Positions 44,344 through 53,428 of a DNA stretch of 64,000 nt are shown one piece after another. The notes under the pieces are model-generated. The model did no database searches, was not told where the DNA came from, and saw only the letters and a program-made list of their open reading frames with translations. Each line of letters opens with the position of its first letter. Positions within the stretch are counted from its first letter, which is position 1. The position numbers were made by a program, and so were the translations under genes. This DNA comes from an uncultured Rhodospirillales bacterium (lineage in GTDB: Bacteria > Pseudomonadota > Alphaproteobacteria > Acetobacterales > Acetobacteraceae), in contig CAIJTR010000102.1 of the NCBI GenBank assembly GCA_903823665.1, forward strand, positions 19,884 to 83,883, given 5' to 3'.

Positions 44344-46926
44344 ATGACCCTTGCCTCTTTGCTCGAAGCCGTCGTCACCCGCGCGTGCCGGGCTGCCGGA
44401 GTGACAGTGCTGCTGGGGGTTCTGCTCGGCGCGTTGTGCGTGTTCGCGGCATATGAGCGGCTGGGGGTTTCGACCGACACCGACAAGATGTTCGCCGAGA
44501 CATTGCCGTGGCGGCAGCAGGGCATGGCGTTCGATCGCGCTTTTCCGCAGTTCAAGGATCTGCTGGTCGCGGTGGTGGATGGGACGACGCCGGAGATAGC
44601 CGAGCAGACGGCGGCTGCACTGGCGGCGGCATTGTCAGAGGACAAGGCGCATTTCGTGACGGTGCGCAGGCCGGATGCGTCGCCGTATCTGGAGGCGAAC
44701 GGGCTGTTGTTCCTCGATGCAAAGACGCTGGGCACGCTGCTGGACAGCACCATCGATGCACAGCCGTTTCTAGGCCAGTTGACGGCGGATCCTTCGGCGC
44801 GCGGGTTGTTCGCAGCCCTTGGGCTGATTGGCGTGGGGTTGCAGAAGGGGCAGGCCGATTTGGCCGGTTTTGCGCCTTCGTTGAATGCGTTTCATGCCGC
44901 ACTTTCCGGCGCGATTGCCGGTCGTGCTGAGCCGCTGTCCTGGGAGAATCTGCTGGCCGGATCACTCGCCGCGCAGGCTGGGCCTTATCATTTTGTGCTG
45001 GCGCGGCCGAAGCTGGATTACGGCGCTTTGGAACCCGGTGGCGACGCGAGCACGGCGCTCAGGGCGGTGGCGTCTGGGCTGGAATTCGTGAAATCCGGCG
45101 CGGCGCATGTGCGGCTGACGGGCGATGTGGCGCTGGCCGATGAGGAGTTCGCCACCGTGGCGCAGGGAGCGGCGGCGGGCACGATCGGCTCGGTGGTGCT
45201 GGTGTTGCTCTGGCTGATCCTGGCGGTGCGGTCGTGGCGGTTGATTGTACCGATACTGGCGACGTTGATCCTTGGGCTGTTGATCACCACCGGGTTTGCG
45301 GCGTTGGCGGTGGGCGATCTGAATCTGGTGTCGGTGGCGTTTGCGGTGCTGTTCATTGGCATTGCGGTGGATTTCGCCATTCAGTTCTGCGTGCGGCTAC
45401 GGGAGATGCGGCTGCTGCATGGCACGCTGCCGGAGGCGATGCGGGCAACCGGAGCGAGCGTGGGGCCGCAGATTTTTGTGGCGGCACTTGCCACTGCCTC
45501 GGGGTTTCTGGCGTTTGTGCCGACGGATTTTTCCGGTGTGGCGGAGCTTGGATTGATCGCGGGCTTTGGCATGTTGTTCGCCTTTGCCTGCACGCTGGTG
45601 TTTCTGCCCGCTTGCCTCACGCTGTGCGCGCCTCGGCCGGAGCGTGCGGAGATCGGCTATGCCTGGGGCGGCACGCTGGAGCAGATGTTGCTCGCGCGGC
45701 GGCGGCTGGTGCTTGGCGTGGCGGTGGTGCTCGGCGTGGTAGGGCTCGTATTGCTGCCGCGTCTGAGCTTTGACAGTGATCCGCTGCACACCAAGGACCC
45801 CTCGACCGAGGCAATGCGGACATTGACGGATCTCATGGCTGATCCGGTGACGAACCCGTATTCCATCGACATTCTTGCGGCCAATCAGGCGGCGGCGGAT
45901 GCGCTGGCGGAGAAACTGCACAAGCTGCCATTGGTGGCCGATGTGCTGACGCTGTCGAGCTTTGTGCCCACCGATCAGCCGCCGAAGCTGGCGCTGCTGG
46001 CCGATGCTGCGAATATTTTGGGGCCGACGCTGAGTGCTCCGCCGCCGGGGGCAGCGGTGACACCTGCGGATATCCGGCTGGCGGCGGCGAGTGCGCTGTC
46101 GCAGTTGGCGGCGGCGAGCGGCCTTTCGGCTGAGGCCATTCAGCCGGTGATCGGTGATCTGCGCGCGCTGGCGACGGCACCTGATGCCACATTGATGGCG
46201 GTGAATTCGGCGCTGACGCGGTTCCTGCCGTTGCAGCTTGGCCGGTTGCAGGTCGGGCTTGCGGCCAAAGCGGTGACGGCTGCGGATATTCCGCCCGATC
46301 TTGCGGCGGATTGGAAGTTGCCGGATGGGCGGGTTCGGGTGCAGGCGTTGAGCACACCGGCGTCACGTGACAGTGCCGGCTTGCATGCGTTTGTCGCGCA
46401 GGTTCGCACGGTGGCACCGGATGCGGGCGGCTCGGCGGTGCAGATTGTGGAGACGGCTGCGACCATCACCAACGCGTTCAAAACGGCGGCGATTGGGGCG
46501 TTGATGGCCATTGCGGTGCTGCTGGCGCTGGTGTTGCGCCGTGTGTTGGATGTGGTGCTGGTGATGGCACCGCTTTTGCTGTCGGCGTTGCTGACGGTGG
46601 TGATTGCGGTGGCTCTGCCGTTGCCGCTGAACTTCGCCAATATCATCGCGCTGCCGTTGCTGCTGGGCGTGGGGGTGAGTTTCAACATTTACTTCGTGAT
46701 GAACTGGCGTGCGGGGGCCAGGGCGTTTCTGGGAACGGCCACGGCGCGGGCGATTTTGTTCTCGGCGCTGACGACGAGCACGGCGTTCGGCTCGTTGGCG
46801 TTGAGCCAGCATCCGGGCACGGCGAGCATGGGCGTGCTGCTGCTGATCAGCCTGGGTTCGACCTTGCTGGTGACATTGCTGGTGATGCCGACGCTGCTGA
46901 CGGCGCTTCGCGCGTCCAGGCGATGA
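44344..46926 (+). CDS. hpnN: Hopanoid RND transporter HpnN
   Basis: An 860-residue inner-membrane RND/MMPL transporter of the hopanoid-trafficking type, which moves hopanoids to the outer membrane. A first helix (about 10-40) is followed by a periplasmic loop with FSTDTDKM-like STDTDKMFAETL, then a TM bundle with AVLFIGIAVDFAIQF, and a second half from about residue 450 (LSFDSDPLHTKDPSTEAM, then LPLLLGVGVSFNIYFVMNW). ATG 44344 suits the family. No other hpn gene is in the window. The end overlaps the convergent GT39 gene by 80 bp. Confidence 0.88.
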   Translation: MTLASLLEAVVTRACRAAGVTVLLGVLLGALCVFAAYERLGVSTDTDKMFAETLPWRQQGMAFDRAFPQFKDLLVAVVDGTTPEIAEQTAAALAAALSEDKAHFVTVRRPDASPYLEANGLLFLDAKTLGTLLDSTIDAQPFLGQLTADPSARGLFAALGLIGVGLQKGQADLAGFAPSLNAFHAALSGAIAGRAEPLSWENLLAGSLAAQAGPYHFVLARPKLDYGALEPGGDASTALRAVASGLEFVKSGAAHVRLTGDVALADEEFATVAQGAAAGTIGSVVLVLLWLILAVRSWRLIVPILATLILGLLITTGFAALAVGDLNLVSVAFAVLFIGIAVDFAIQFCVRLREMRLLHGTLPEAMRATGASVGPQIFVAALATASGFLAFVPTDFSGVAELGLIAGFGMLFAFACTLVFLPACLTLCAPRPERAEIGYAWGGTLEQMLLARRRLVLGVAVVLGVVGLVLLPRLSFDSDPLHTKDPSTEAMRTLTDLMADPVTNPYSIDILAANQAAADALAEKLHKLPLVADVLTLSSFVPTDQPPKLALLADAANILGPTLSAPPPGAAVTPADIRLAAASALSQLAAASGLSAEAIQPVIGDLRALATAPDATLMAVNSALTRFLPLQLGRLQVGLAAKAVTAADIPPDLAADWKLPDGRVRVQALSTPASRDSAGLHAFVAQVRTVAPDAGGSAVQIVETAATITNAFKTAAIGALMAIAVLLALVLRRVLDVVLVMAPLLLSALLTVVIAVALPLPLNFANIIALPLLLGVGVSFNIYFVMNWRAGARAFLGTATARAILFSALTTSTAFGSLALSQHPGTASMGVLLLISLGSTLLVTLLVMPTLLTALRASRR

Positions 46927-48271
46927 GGCCGCGGCCGATATAAGTCGGCATGTCGGTCTGGCCGACGCGCACCAGCGGGCCGAGTTCGACGGTGCGGAAG
47001 TTGTTGGCATACATGAACTGCATCTGAGCCAGCGTGCGCCGTGGGGCCACGATCACCACATCACCGGAGGTGGGCGGCGCGGTGGAGAAGCGGAACTCAC
47101 GTGAGTCGATGTTGAGGCAGAACACTGGCGCATCTGGCCCCATGCCGATGGCGATCTTTCCGGTATCTGACCAGCTTGTGCCGGCGACCGGCAGGCCGAG
47201 CGGCTTGAGTGCGGCGCGCAGCGGCGTCCAGTCGCGCGCCTGGAGTGCTGGGTCGTTGGCGAGTGGCAGCCAGTTGAGTTGCACTTCGCTGATCACGACC
47301 AGCAATGCGACCACGATGAGCGCCGCTGTGGCGCGGGCGGCTCGCGGTGCCCAGCTGCGGTCCACGAGCCATGCGCCGAGCAGGGGGAACAGCATCAAAT
47401 AGCCGGGGGAGGCCCAGTGATACAGGATTTGTCGTGACCAGATCGACAGAATTGCAAAGAGCAGGATGGGCGGTGCGGCCATGCAGATCAGCATTGGTTG
47501 TGTGCGCCGATACGTCCAGGCGGCCCAGATCAGCCCGGCCCAAATCCAGGGCAGGAGGAACAGCGCCTCACCGCCCAGCGTGGTGAGCGGGCCGAATGGG
47601 TGCAGTCTTGCCGCTGCCGCACGGCCGCCTTGGAAGGCAAGTGAGGCCCAGTTGTTCTCCGCGTTCCAGATGAGTGTGGGGGAGAATACGAGGGCGGCCA
47701 CGAGGGCGGCGGCATAGGGTTGCGGGCGGGTGAGCCAGTCGCGTCGCCAGATCAGCAGGTAGAGGCCGAGGCCTGCGATTGGCAGACAGGCTGTGTATTT
47801 CGAGAGCATTGCCAAACCGGCGAATGCACCGGCACCAAGCCACCAACGCCAGACGTTGCCGGGCATGGCGCGTTGCAGGCAGAGCGTCATGGCGAGCAGG
47901 GATGCGATGAGCGGGCCATCTGGCAGCACCCATGTTCCGGTTGTGACGCCGAAGACGGGGGCAAGGTTGAAGGCGATGGCGGCCCATAAACCGGTGCGTC
48001 CATCACCCGCCAGTTTCGCCATCATCCAGGTGGAGACAGCGAACAATGCGATGAAGGGGAGCCTGACGACGACCGCAGACTCGCTGCCCATGATGTCCGC
48101 TATGCCACGTGACAGCCACCACGAAACCAGCGGGTGGTCGAAATAACCGAGATGGAGTGGGCCGCGCCCGGCGGCGACCATGTAGCTTTCGTCTATGCCC
48201 AAACCAATACCGGCGGCCCATGCAATGCGCAGGGCCGCCGTGATCAGGATGAGGCGTGCGAGGGAGCTCAC
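46847..48271 (-). CDS. GT39-type membrane glycosyltransferase, second copy
   Basis: A 474-residue polytopic protein of the ArnT/PMT type, related to that at 36594-38042. The acidic loop is IDESYMVAAGRG followed by FDHPLVSWW; about ten hydrophobic segments follow, then a soluble tail. I start at GTG 48271; the open frame upstream runs through the repeat element and is artefactual. The last 80 bp lie under hpnN on the other strand. Confidence 0.85.
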   Translation of the reverse strand: MSSLARLILITAALRIAWAAGIGLGIDESYMVAAGRGPLHLGYFDHPLVSWWLSRGIADIMGSESAVVVRLPFIALFAVSTWMMAKLAGDGRTGLWAAIAFNLAPVFGVTTGTWVLPDGPLIASLLAMTLCLQRAMPGNVWRWWLGAGAFAGLAMLSKYTACLPIAGLGLYLLIWRRDWLTRPQPYAAALVAALVFSPTLIWNAENNWASLAFQGGRAAAARLHPFGPLTTLGGEALFLLPWIWAGLIWAAWTYRRTQPMLICMAAPPILLFAILSIWSRQILYHWASPGYLMLFPLLGAWLVDRSWAPRAARATAALIVVALLVVISEVQLNWLPLANDPALQARDWTPLRAALKPLGLPVAGTSWSDTGKIAIGMGPDAPVFCLNIDSREFRFSTAPPTSGDVVIVAPRRTLAQMQFMYANNFRTVELGPLVRVGQTDMPTYIGRGLIAWTREAPSAASASPAMSPARSNPG

Positions 48272-48282
48272 GTTTGTTCGTT

Positions 48283-48376
48283 CGTCATTGCGAGGCGCAC
48301 TTGCGCCGTGGCAATCCAGAGTGGCGTGATGGGGCTCCTGGATTGCCACGCCCCCAAGTGGGGGCTCGCAATGACG
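48283..48376. repeat. Palindromic intergenic repeat, copy 2
   Basis: CGTCATTGCGAG at the left and CTCGCAATGACG at the right end form the outer arms; inner arms are GTGGCAATCCAG and CTGGATTGCCAC. It is 94 bp, of the same design as 28133-28234 but with a different centre. It lies upstream of the GT39 gene and downstream of the FAH-family gene. Confidence 0.85.
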
Positions 48377-48386
48377 AATTTTCTCC

Positions 48387-49232
48387 TCAGGCCGAGATGA
48401 CCTTCTGCGTCTGCTCGCCGAGGCCCGCGATGCCGAGCTTCATGGTCTGGCCGGGTTTGAGGTAGACAGGCTCTGGCTTCTTGCCCATGCCCACGCCCGG
48501 CGGGGTGCCGGTGGCGATGATGTCGCCGGGGTGCAGGGTCATGAAGTGGCTGACGTAGCTCACCAGCTTTTTCACGCCGAACACCATGGTTTTGGTGCTG
48601 CCGTCCTGCATGCGCACGCCATCGACGTCGAGCCACATGTGCAGGTCCTGCGGGTCGGCGATCTCGTCCTTCGTGACCATCCACGGGCCGGTTGGGCCAA
48701 AGGTGTCGCAGCCCTTGCCCTTGTCCCACTGGCCGCCGCGCTCGATCTGAAATTCGCGCTCAGACACGTCGTTGCAGACGCAATAGCCGGCGACGTGATC
48801 CATGGCGTTTTCTTCGGAGACGTAGCTGGCCTTGCTGCCGATGACGATGCCGAGTTCGACTTCCCAATCGGTCTTGTGCGAGTGCTTGGGGATTTTCACG
48901 TCATCGTTCGGGCCGCTGAATGCGCCGAGCGATTTCAGAAAGATGATCGGCTCCTTCGGCACGGGCAGGCCGGATTCGGCGGCGTGGTCGGCGTAGTTCA
49001 GGCCGATGCAGATATAGTTCATCGGGCGGGTGACGCAGGCACCGATGCGGTGCGTGCCGTGAACGATGGAGAGTTGCTCTGGGTTCAGCACCGCAAGCTC
49101 AGCCAGCTTGGCCGGGTGCAGCGTGTGGTGGTTGATGTCCTTGACGAAATCAGAGAGGTCGCGAATGCGGCCTTCTTTGTCGAGCATGCCGGGCTTTTCG
49201 TGGCCGTGCGGGCCGTAACGAAGCAGTTTCAT
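48387..49232 (-). CDS. Fumarylacetoacetate hydrolase family protein
   Basis: A 281-residue FAH-superfamily enzyme. Metal ligands are in WEVELGIVIG (two Glu) with CNDVSEREFQ downstream and a GTPPGVGMG loop. Members hydrolyse C-C bonds of diketo acids. It is the third gene after an IlvD/Edd dehydratase and an SDR, the set known from 2,4-diketo-3-deoxy-L-fuconate/L-rhamnonate pathways, so a diketo sugar acid hydrolase is likely. Confidence 0.85.
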   Translation of the reverse strand: MKLLRYGPHGHEKPGMLDKEGRIRDLSDFVKDINHHTLHPAKLAELAVLNPEQLSIVHGTHRIGACVTRPMNYICIGLNYADHAAESGLPVPKEPIIFLKSLGAFSGPNDDVKIPKHSHKTDWEVELGIVIGSKASYVSEENAMDHVAGYCVCNDVSEREFQIERGGQWDKGKGCDTFGPTGPWMVTKDEIADPQDLHMWLDVDGVRMQDGSTKTMVFGVKKLVSYVSHFMTLHPGDIIATGTPPGVGMGKKPEPVYLKPGQTMKLGIAGLGEQTQKVISA

Positions 49233-49243
49233 GTGTGTTCTCC

Positions 49244-49993
49244 TTAAAGGGTCCAGCCACCGTCGATGAGCATGGCCTGACCGGTGACGAATTGTGCGTC
49301 GTCGCTGGCCAGATACACGGCCATGGCGGCGATTTCTTCGGGTGAGCCGAGACGGCCCATGGCTTGGCGCGCCACATAGGCAGCGCGCGAGGCTTCAACG
49401 CTGCCGAACTGCGAGGCACCAGCGGCGATACGGTCGTCGAGGCTTGGGGACTGCACGGTGCCGGGGCAGATGGCGTTGCAGCGCACGCCGGATTTCACGA
49501 AGTCACTCGCCACAGACTTGGTCAAACCGATCACGGCGGCCTTGGTGGTGCCGTAGACGAAACGGTTTGGCGCACCTTTGATCGAGCTGGCGGCGGAGGC
49601 CATGTTGATGATGCTGCCGCCATGTTTGGCGACCATTCCGGGCAGGAAGGCCTGGATGGTGGCGAACATCGAGCGCACGTTCAGCGCGAATGCGAAATCC
49701 CATTCAGCGTCGGTGGCGTCGAGCACGGTGCCCTGATGAACGAAGCCGGCGCAGTTGAACAGCACGTCAACCGGCCCGACCGATGCCGCCATCGCCTTCA
49801 CGGCACCGATGTCCAGCACGTTGAGGCTGGCAACCTTGATGCTGGGGCCTTCAATCTCACGAAGCTTGTCGAGATTGATGTCGGTGGCGTGAACCATCGC
49901 CCCCTCGGCTGCGAAGGCCAAAGCGGTGGCGCGGCCAATGCCTTGCGCGCACGCGGTCATGAAAGCGGTTTTGCCCGCGAGACGTCCGGCCAT
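49244..49993 (-). CDS. SDR, probable 2-keto-3-deoxy sugar-acid dehydrogenase
   Basis: A 249-residue SDR with TACAQGIGRATALAF at the cofactor site, FNCAG, INMASAASS and YGTTKAA (Tyr/Lys). It ends with QAMLIDGGWTL. The resemblance to 2-keto-3-deoxy-L-fuconate 4-dehydrogenase and DHRS6-type enzymes, with its position between dehydratase and FAH-hydrolase genes, gives the role. Spacing to both neighbours is 11-12 bp. Confidence 0.85.
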   Translation of the reverse strand: MAGRLAGKTAFMTACAQGIGRATALAFAAEGAMVHATDINLDKLREIEGPSIKVASLNVLDIGAVKAMAASVGPVDVLFNCAGFVHQGTVLDATDAEWDFAFALNVRSMFATIQAFLPGMVAKHGGSIINMASAASSIKGAPNRFVYGTTKAAVIGLTKSVASDFVKSGVRCNAICPGTVQSPSLDDRIAAGASQFGSVEASRAAYVARQAMGRLGSPEEIAAMAVYLASDDAQFVTGQAMLIDGGWTL

Positions 49994-50005
49994 TGTGGCG
50001 ATCCT

Positions 50006-51799
50006 TTAGTGGTTGTTGCGGCTCTCGCCACGGGTGGTGAGAACGTCGAGATAAAGCGTGGCCGGTTCGAGGCAGGCACCGGTGCCCTGCTGGCCCACCA
50101 TGGAGCGGTAGATTTCTTCCCACGGCGTTTTGTTGAGCAGCACGGGCGGTGTCCAGGCGGCACGACGGGCGGCGAGTTCGGCGTCGGGGATCATCACGTC
50201 CACCTTGCGGGTGTTGAGATCGATCCTGATGCGATCACCGGTTTTGAGCAAAGCGAGACCGCCGCCGATGGCTGCTTCCGGCGAGACGTTGAGGATGGAG
50301 GGCGCGGCGGAGGTGCCACTCTGCCGACCATCGCCCATCGTCGGCAACACGGTGATGCCGCGCTTCAGCATGGAGGCTGGCGGCTGCATGTTCACCACCT
50401 CGGCCCCGCCAGGGTAGCCGACCGGGCCGCAGTTGCGGATGATGAGGACGGATTGATCTTCGACGCCCAGATCGGGGTCTTCGATGCGCTCGTGGTAATC
50501 CTCTGGCCCTTCGAACACGATTGCCTTGCCCTCGAACACGTTGGGGCGGTCCGGGTTGGAGAGGAAGCGGTCGCGGAAGGCGGCGTCGATGACGCTGGTT
50601 TTCAACACCGCACTTTCGAACAAATTGCCGCTCATCACGACGTAACCGGCGCTGGCCTTGATCGGCTGACCGAACGACCTGATCACATCACGATCCGGCT
50701 CCGGCACGGCGGCGAGATTTTCGGCGAGCGTCTTGCCGGTGACGGTCATCAGTGAGCCGTCGATGCGGCCGGCGTTGAGCAGTTCCTTCATCACGGCGGG
50801 AACACCGCCGGCGCGATGAAATTTCTCGCCGAGATAGCGACCTGCGGGCTGGCAATCGACGAGCAGCGGCACGTCCACGCCCATGCGCTGCCAGTCTTCC
50901 AGGGAATGATCGACGCCCATGTGCCGTGCAATGGCGATCATCGAAATGGGGCAGTTTGACGAGGCACCGAGGGCGGCGGCTGCCACCACGGCGTTGTCAA
51001 AGGCCTTCTTGGTCATGATGTCCGACGGGCGGAGGTTCTCGTTCACCATGGCGACGATGCGCTTGCCGGTTTCGAACGCCATCTGCCCGCGCTCGCGATA
51101 CGGGCCAGGGATGGCGGCGCAACCGGGCAACGACATGCCGAGGGCTTCGGCCAGCGAGTTCATCGAGAGTGCGGTGCCCATGGTGTTGCAGTGGCCGACC
51201 GAGGGGGCGGAGGAGCAGACCATGTCCATGAACTGGTCGTAGGTGATTTTGCCCTCGGCGTAGAGCTTGCGGCCCTCCCACACGATGGTGCCGGAGCCGG
51301 CCAGCTTGCCGTTATACCAGCCATCGAGCATCGGCCCACCGGAGAGCACGATGGACGGGATGTTGACGGTGGCGGCCCCCATCAGGCAGGCGGGGGTGGT
51401 TTTGTCGCAGCCGGTGGTGAGCACCACGCCGTCGATCGGGTAGCCGTGCAGGACTTCCACGAGCGAGAGATAGGCGAGGTTGCGATCAAGTGCTGCGGTG
51501 GGGCGCTTGCCGGTTTCCTGGATCGGGTGGATCGGGAATTCCAGCGGAATGCCGCCTGCATCGCGGATGCCGTCACGGATGCGGCTGGAGAGGTCGAGGA
51601 AGTGGCGGTTGCAGGGCGAGAGGTCGGAGCCGGTCTGGGCGATGCCGATGACCGGTTTGCCACCTTGCAGCTCCTGCCGGGTGATGCCGAAATTGGTGTA
51701 GCGCTCGACATACAGCGCCGTCATGGCGGGGTCGTGCGGATTGTCGAACCAGCGCCTGCTGCGAAGGCGTGATTTGAATTCGTTCTCGTGATCGGCCAT
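50006..51799 (-). CDS. IlvD/Edd-family sugar-acid dehydratase
   Basis: A 597-residue Fe-S dehydratase. Cluster cysteines are visible: [18 protein letters not shown] and GHCNTMGTA. Length and the [20 protein letters not shown] head match L-arabinonate/D-xylonate/L-fuconate dehydratases rather than IlvD. It should convert an aldonic acid to its 2-keto-3-deoxy acid, first step of the pathway formed with the two genes behind it. Confidence 0.9.
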   Translation of the reverse strand: MADHENEFKSRLRSRRWFDNPHDPAMTALYVERYTNFGITRQELQGGKPVIGIAQTGSDLSPCNRHFLDLSSRIRDGIRDAGGIPLEFPIHPIQETGKRPTAALDRNLAYLSLVEVLHGYPIDGVVLTTGCDKTTPACLMGAATVNIPSIVLSGGPMLDGWYNGKLAGSGTIVWEGRKLYAEGKITYDQFMDMVCSSAPSVGHCNTMGTALSMNSLAEALGMSLPGCAAIPGPYRERGQMAFETGKRIVAMVNENLRPSDIMTKKAFDNAVVAAAALGASSNCPISMIAIARHMGVDHSLEDWQRMGVDVPLLVDCQPAGRYLGEKFHRAGGVPAVMKELLNAGRIDGSLMTVTGKTLAENLAAVPEPDRDVIRSFGQPIKASAGYVVMSGNLFESAVLKTSVIDAAFRDRFLSNPDRPNVFEGKAIVFEGPEDYHERIEDPDLGVEDQSVLIIRNCGPVGYPGGAEVVNMQPPASMLKRGITVLPTMGDGRQSGTSAAPSILNVSPEAAIGGGLALLKTGDRIRIDLNTRKVDVMIPDAELAARRAAWTPPVLLNKTPWEEIYRSMVGQQGTGACLEPATLYLDVLTTRGESRNNH

Positions 51800-51845
51800 G
51801 CGCCCCGTCCCTGCTCGCTTTTTTATGAAAGCGCGCCAAGGTGTT

Positions 51846-51881
51846 CCTCCCCTGGCCGGGATGTCAACCGGCCAGGAGAGG
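51846..51881 (-). terminator. 14-bp stem upstream of the dehydratase gene
   Basis: CCTCCCCTGGCCGG (51846-51859) and CCGGCCAGGAGAGG (51868-51881) pair with one mismatch around an 8-nt loop, 47 bp upstream of the dehydratase start and downstream of a small secreted-protein gene on the same strand. It could end the upstream transcript or be a leader hairpin. No T-run follows. Confidence 0.5.
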
Positions 51882-52035
51882 ACAGGTGGTCAACCGGCGG
51901 CGGAAAACTGCCGGACGAGGAGGCGTGCGCAGCGTTGCGCGTAGTGGCGCCCATGCACGGTGAGATATTGATAAAATAACAGCATCGACGTGGTGTGGCT
52001 GATCATGGCCCGAGCCCCCCTGCGATTGGTAAGGT

Positions 52036-52227
52036 TCAGCGACGCTCGGCGTCGGTGCGCGACATGTCTGGGTTGGGCGGAACATCGGGTTTGGGATGGG
52101 CCGCGATCCAGGACTTGAGGGCTGCGGGGTTTTGCTGGGGCGTGGGCTCCACCTTGGAATCGGGGGTCCGCGCGAACGCGGGGGCGGTGATCAGGGAGAG
52201 CAGCAAGGCGACCTGGAAAATACGCAT
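52036..52227 (-). CDS. Small secreted protein of unknown function
   Basis: A 63-residue protein with a plain signal peptide (MRIFQVALLLSLITAPAFA, cleavage after residue 19). The mature part is about 44 residues, Pro-rich and polar (HPKPDVPPNPDMSRTDAERR). ATG 52227 follows GGGAAC; the upstream in-frame sequence is not used. No family recognised. It precedes the dehydratase operon by 236 bp. Confidence 0.55.
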   Translation of the reverse strand: MRIFQVALLLSLITAPAFARTPDSKVEPTPQQNPAALKSWIAAHPKPDVPPNPDMSRTDAERR

Positions 52228-52360
52228 TGTGGTGTTCCCGTGGTTCGAATGTGGCGACATCCAAACCTTAGGAAGGCTGCGTATCAGGCGAATGGCATTG
52301 TGTAACCAAATGTCAATTCGCGGCCACGGAGTGTAAGCGCACCCCGTGGCCATGTTGCAT

Positions 52361-53374
52361 TCAGTAGCTTTCGGGATCGATCACGTTCTGCGGGCTATTG
52401 CCGAGGGCGGCCAGCATCGTCTCGGCGGATTTGCGGCGGATGTCGGCATAGGCTTCCGGCGTGTAGAAGGCGGAGTGTGGCGTGATGATCAGGCGGCCTT
52501 CCTGCCAGGGCTGGCGCTCGCGGAAGGCGCGGAGCAGGCCGGGGATGGGATCGACCGGGGGCTCGACCGGGATCACGTCCAGCCCTGCGGCTGCGATATG
52601 GCCGGAGCGCATGGCGGCTTCGAGGGCGTCGAGATCGATGATGCGGCCGCGGGCGGTGTTGATCACCACGGCATCCCTCGGCAGCAGGGCAAGTTCACGC
52701 GCGCCTATCATGTTGATGGTCTCGGGCGTTTGCGGGGTGTGGATGCTGAGCACGTCAGACTGTGCGAGCAGCTCGTCCAGTGATTTGGCGCGCCGGATGC
52801 CGATGGCGAGATCGGTACCGTTGGATTTCAGCGTGTCGAAGAACACCACGTCAAACCCGAACGCCTTGGCGCGCAGGGCGACGGCGGTGCCGATGCGGCC
52901 GAGGCCGATGATGCCGAAGGTCTGCTTCGACAGGCGCTTGATCCAGGGGTTCATGATGGCCACCCACGCGGCAGGCGGCGTGGCGCGCTGGGTTTCGTAA
53001 TGCAGGAACAGACCGCGGCGCAGGGCGAGCGCCATCGACATGGCGTGCTCGGCCACTTCCATGGTGCCGTAATCGGGGACGTTGCAGACCAGCACGTTGT
53101 GCGCGGCGCACCAGGCGCGATCGACACGGTCATAGCCGACGCCCATGCGGACGACGGCGCGCAGTTTGGGGAATTTCGCCAGTTCCGTGCCGGGGGCCCA
53201 TTGGCGGAAGATCATCAGGCCCTCGCAGGCATCGCGGTCGGCCTGGGACAGATCGGCGAGTGTTGCGGCGTCACGCATGGTGATGGTGGCGGCGGGGCCG
53301 AAGACCTCACGCTCCACACTGTCATCTTCATACATGCGCTCGGGGTAGAGAATATTCACGTGCCGCTTCCTCAT
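52361..53374 (-). CDS. 2-hydroxyacid dehydrogenase (CtBP-like)
   Basis: A 337-residue D-isomer-type 2-hydroxyacid dehydrogenase. NAD motif GIIGLGRIGTAV, catalytic Arg in NTARGRIID and catalytic His in ITPHSAF. The form is that annotated as C-terminal binding protein. It is divergent from the ThDP enzyme across 54 bp, and the two may be regulated together. Substrate unknown. Confidence 0.88.
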   Translation of the reverse strand: MRKRHVNILYPERMYEDDSVEREVFGPAATITMRDAATLADLSQADRDACEGLMIFRQWAPGTELAKFPKLRAVVRMGVGYDRVDRAWCAAHNVLVCNVPDYGTMEVAEHAMSMALALRRGLFLHYETQRATPPAAWVAIMNPWIKRLSKQTFGIIGLGRIGTAVALRAKAFGFDVVFFDTLKSNGTDLAIGIRRAKSLDELLAQSDVLSIHTPQTPETINMIGARELALLPRDAVVINTARGRIIDLDALEAAMRSGHIAAAGLDVIPVEPPVDPIPGLLRAFRERQPWQEGRLIITPHSAFYTPEAYADIRRKSAETMLAALGNSPQNVIDPESY

Positions 53375-53428
53375 CTTGCGCCCATCTCAGAGGGCGTTCA
53401 CCTTCCTGCGTAACAAGGGGAGGCAATC

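Noticed and set aside
49364..50755. 463-codon plus-strand open frame
   Set aside because: Antisense to the SDR and dehydratase genes.
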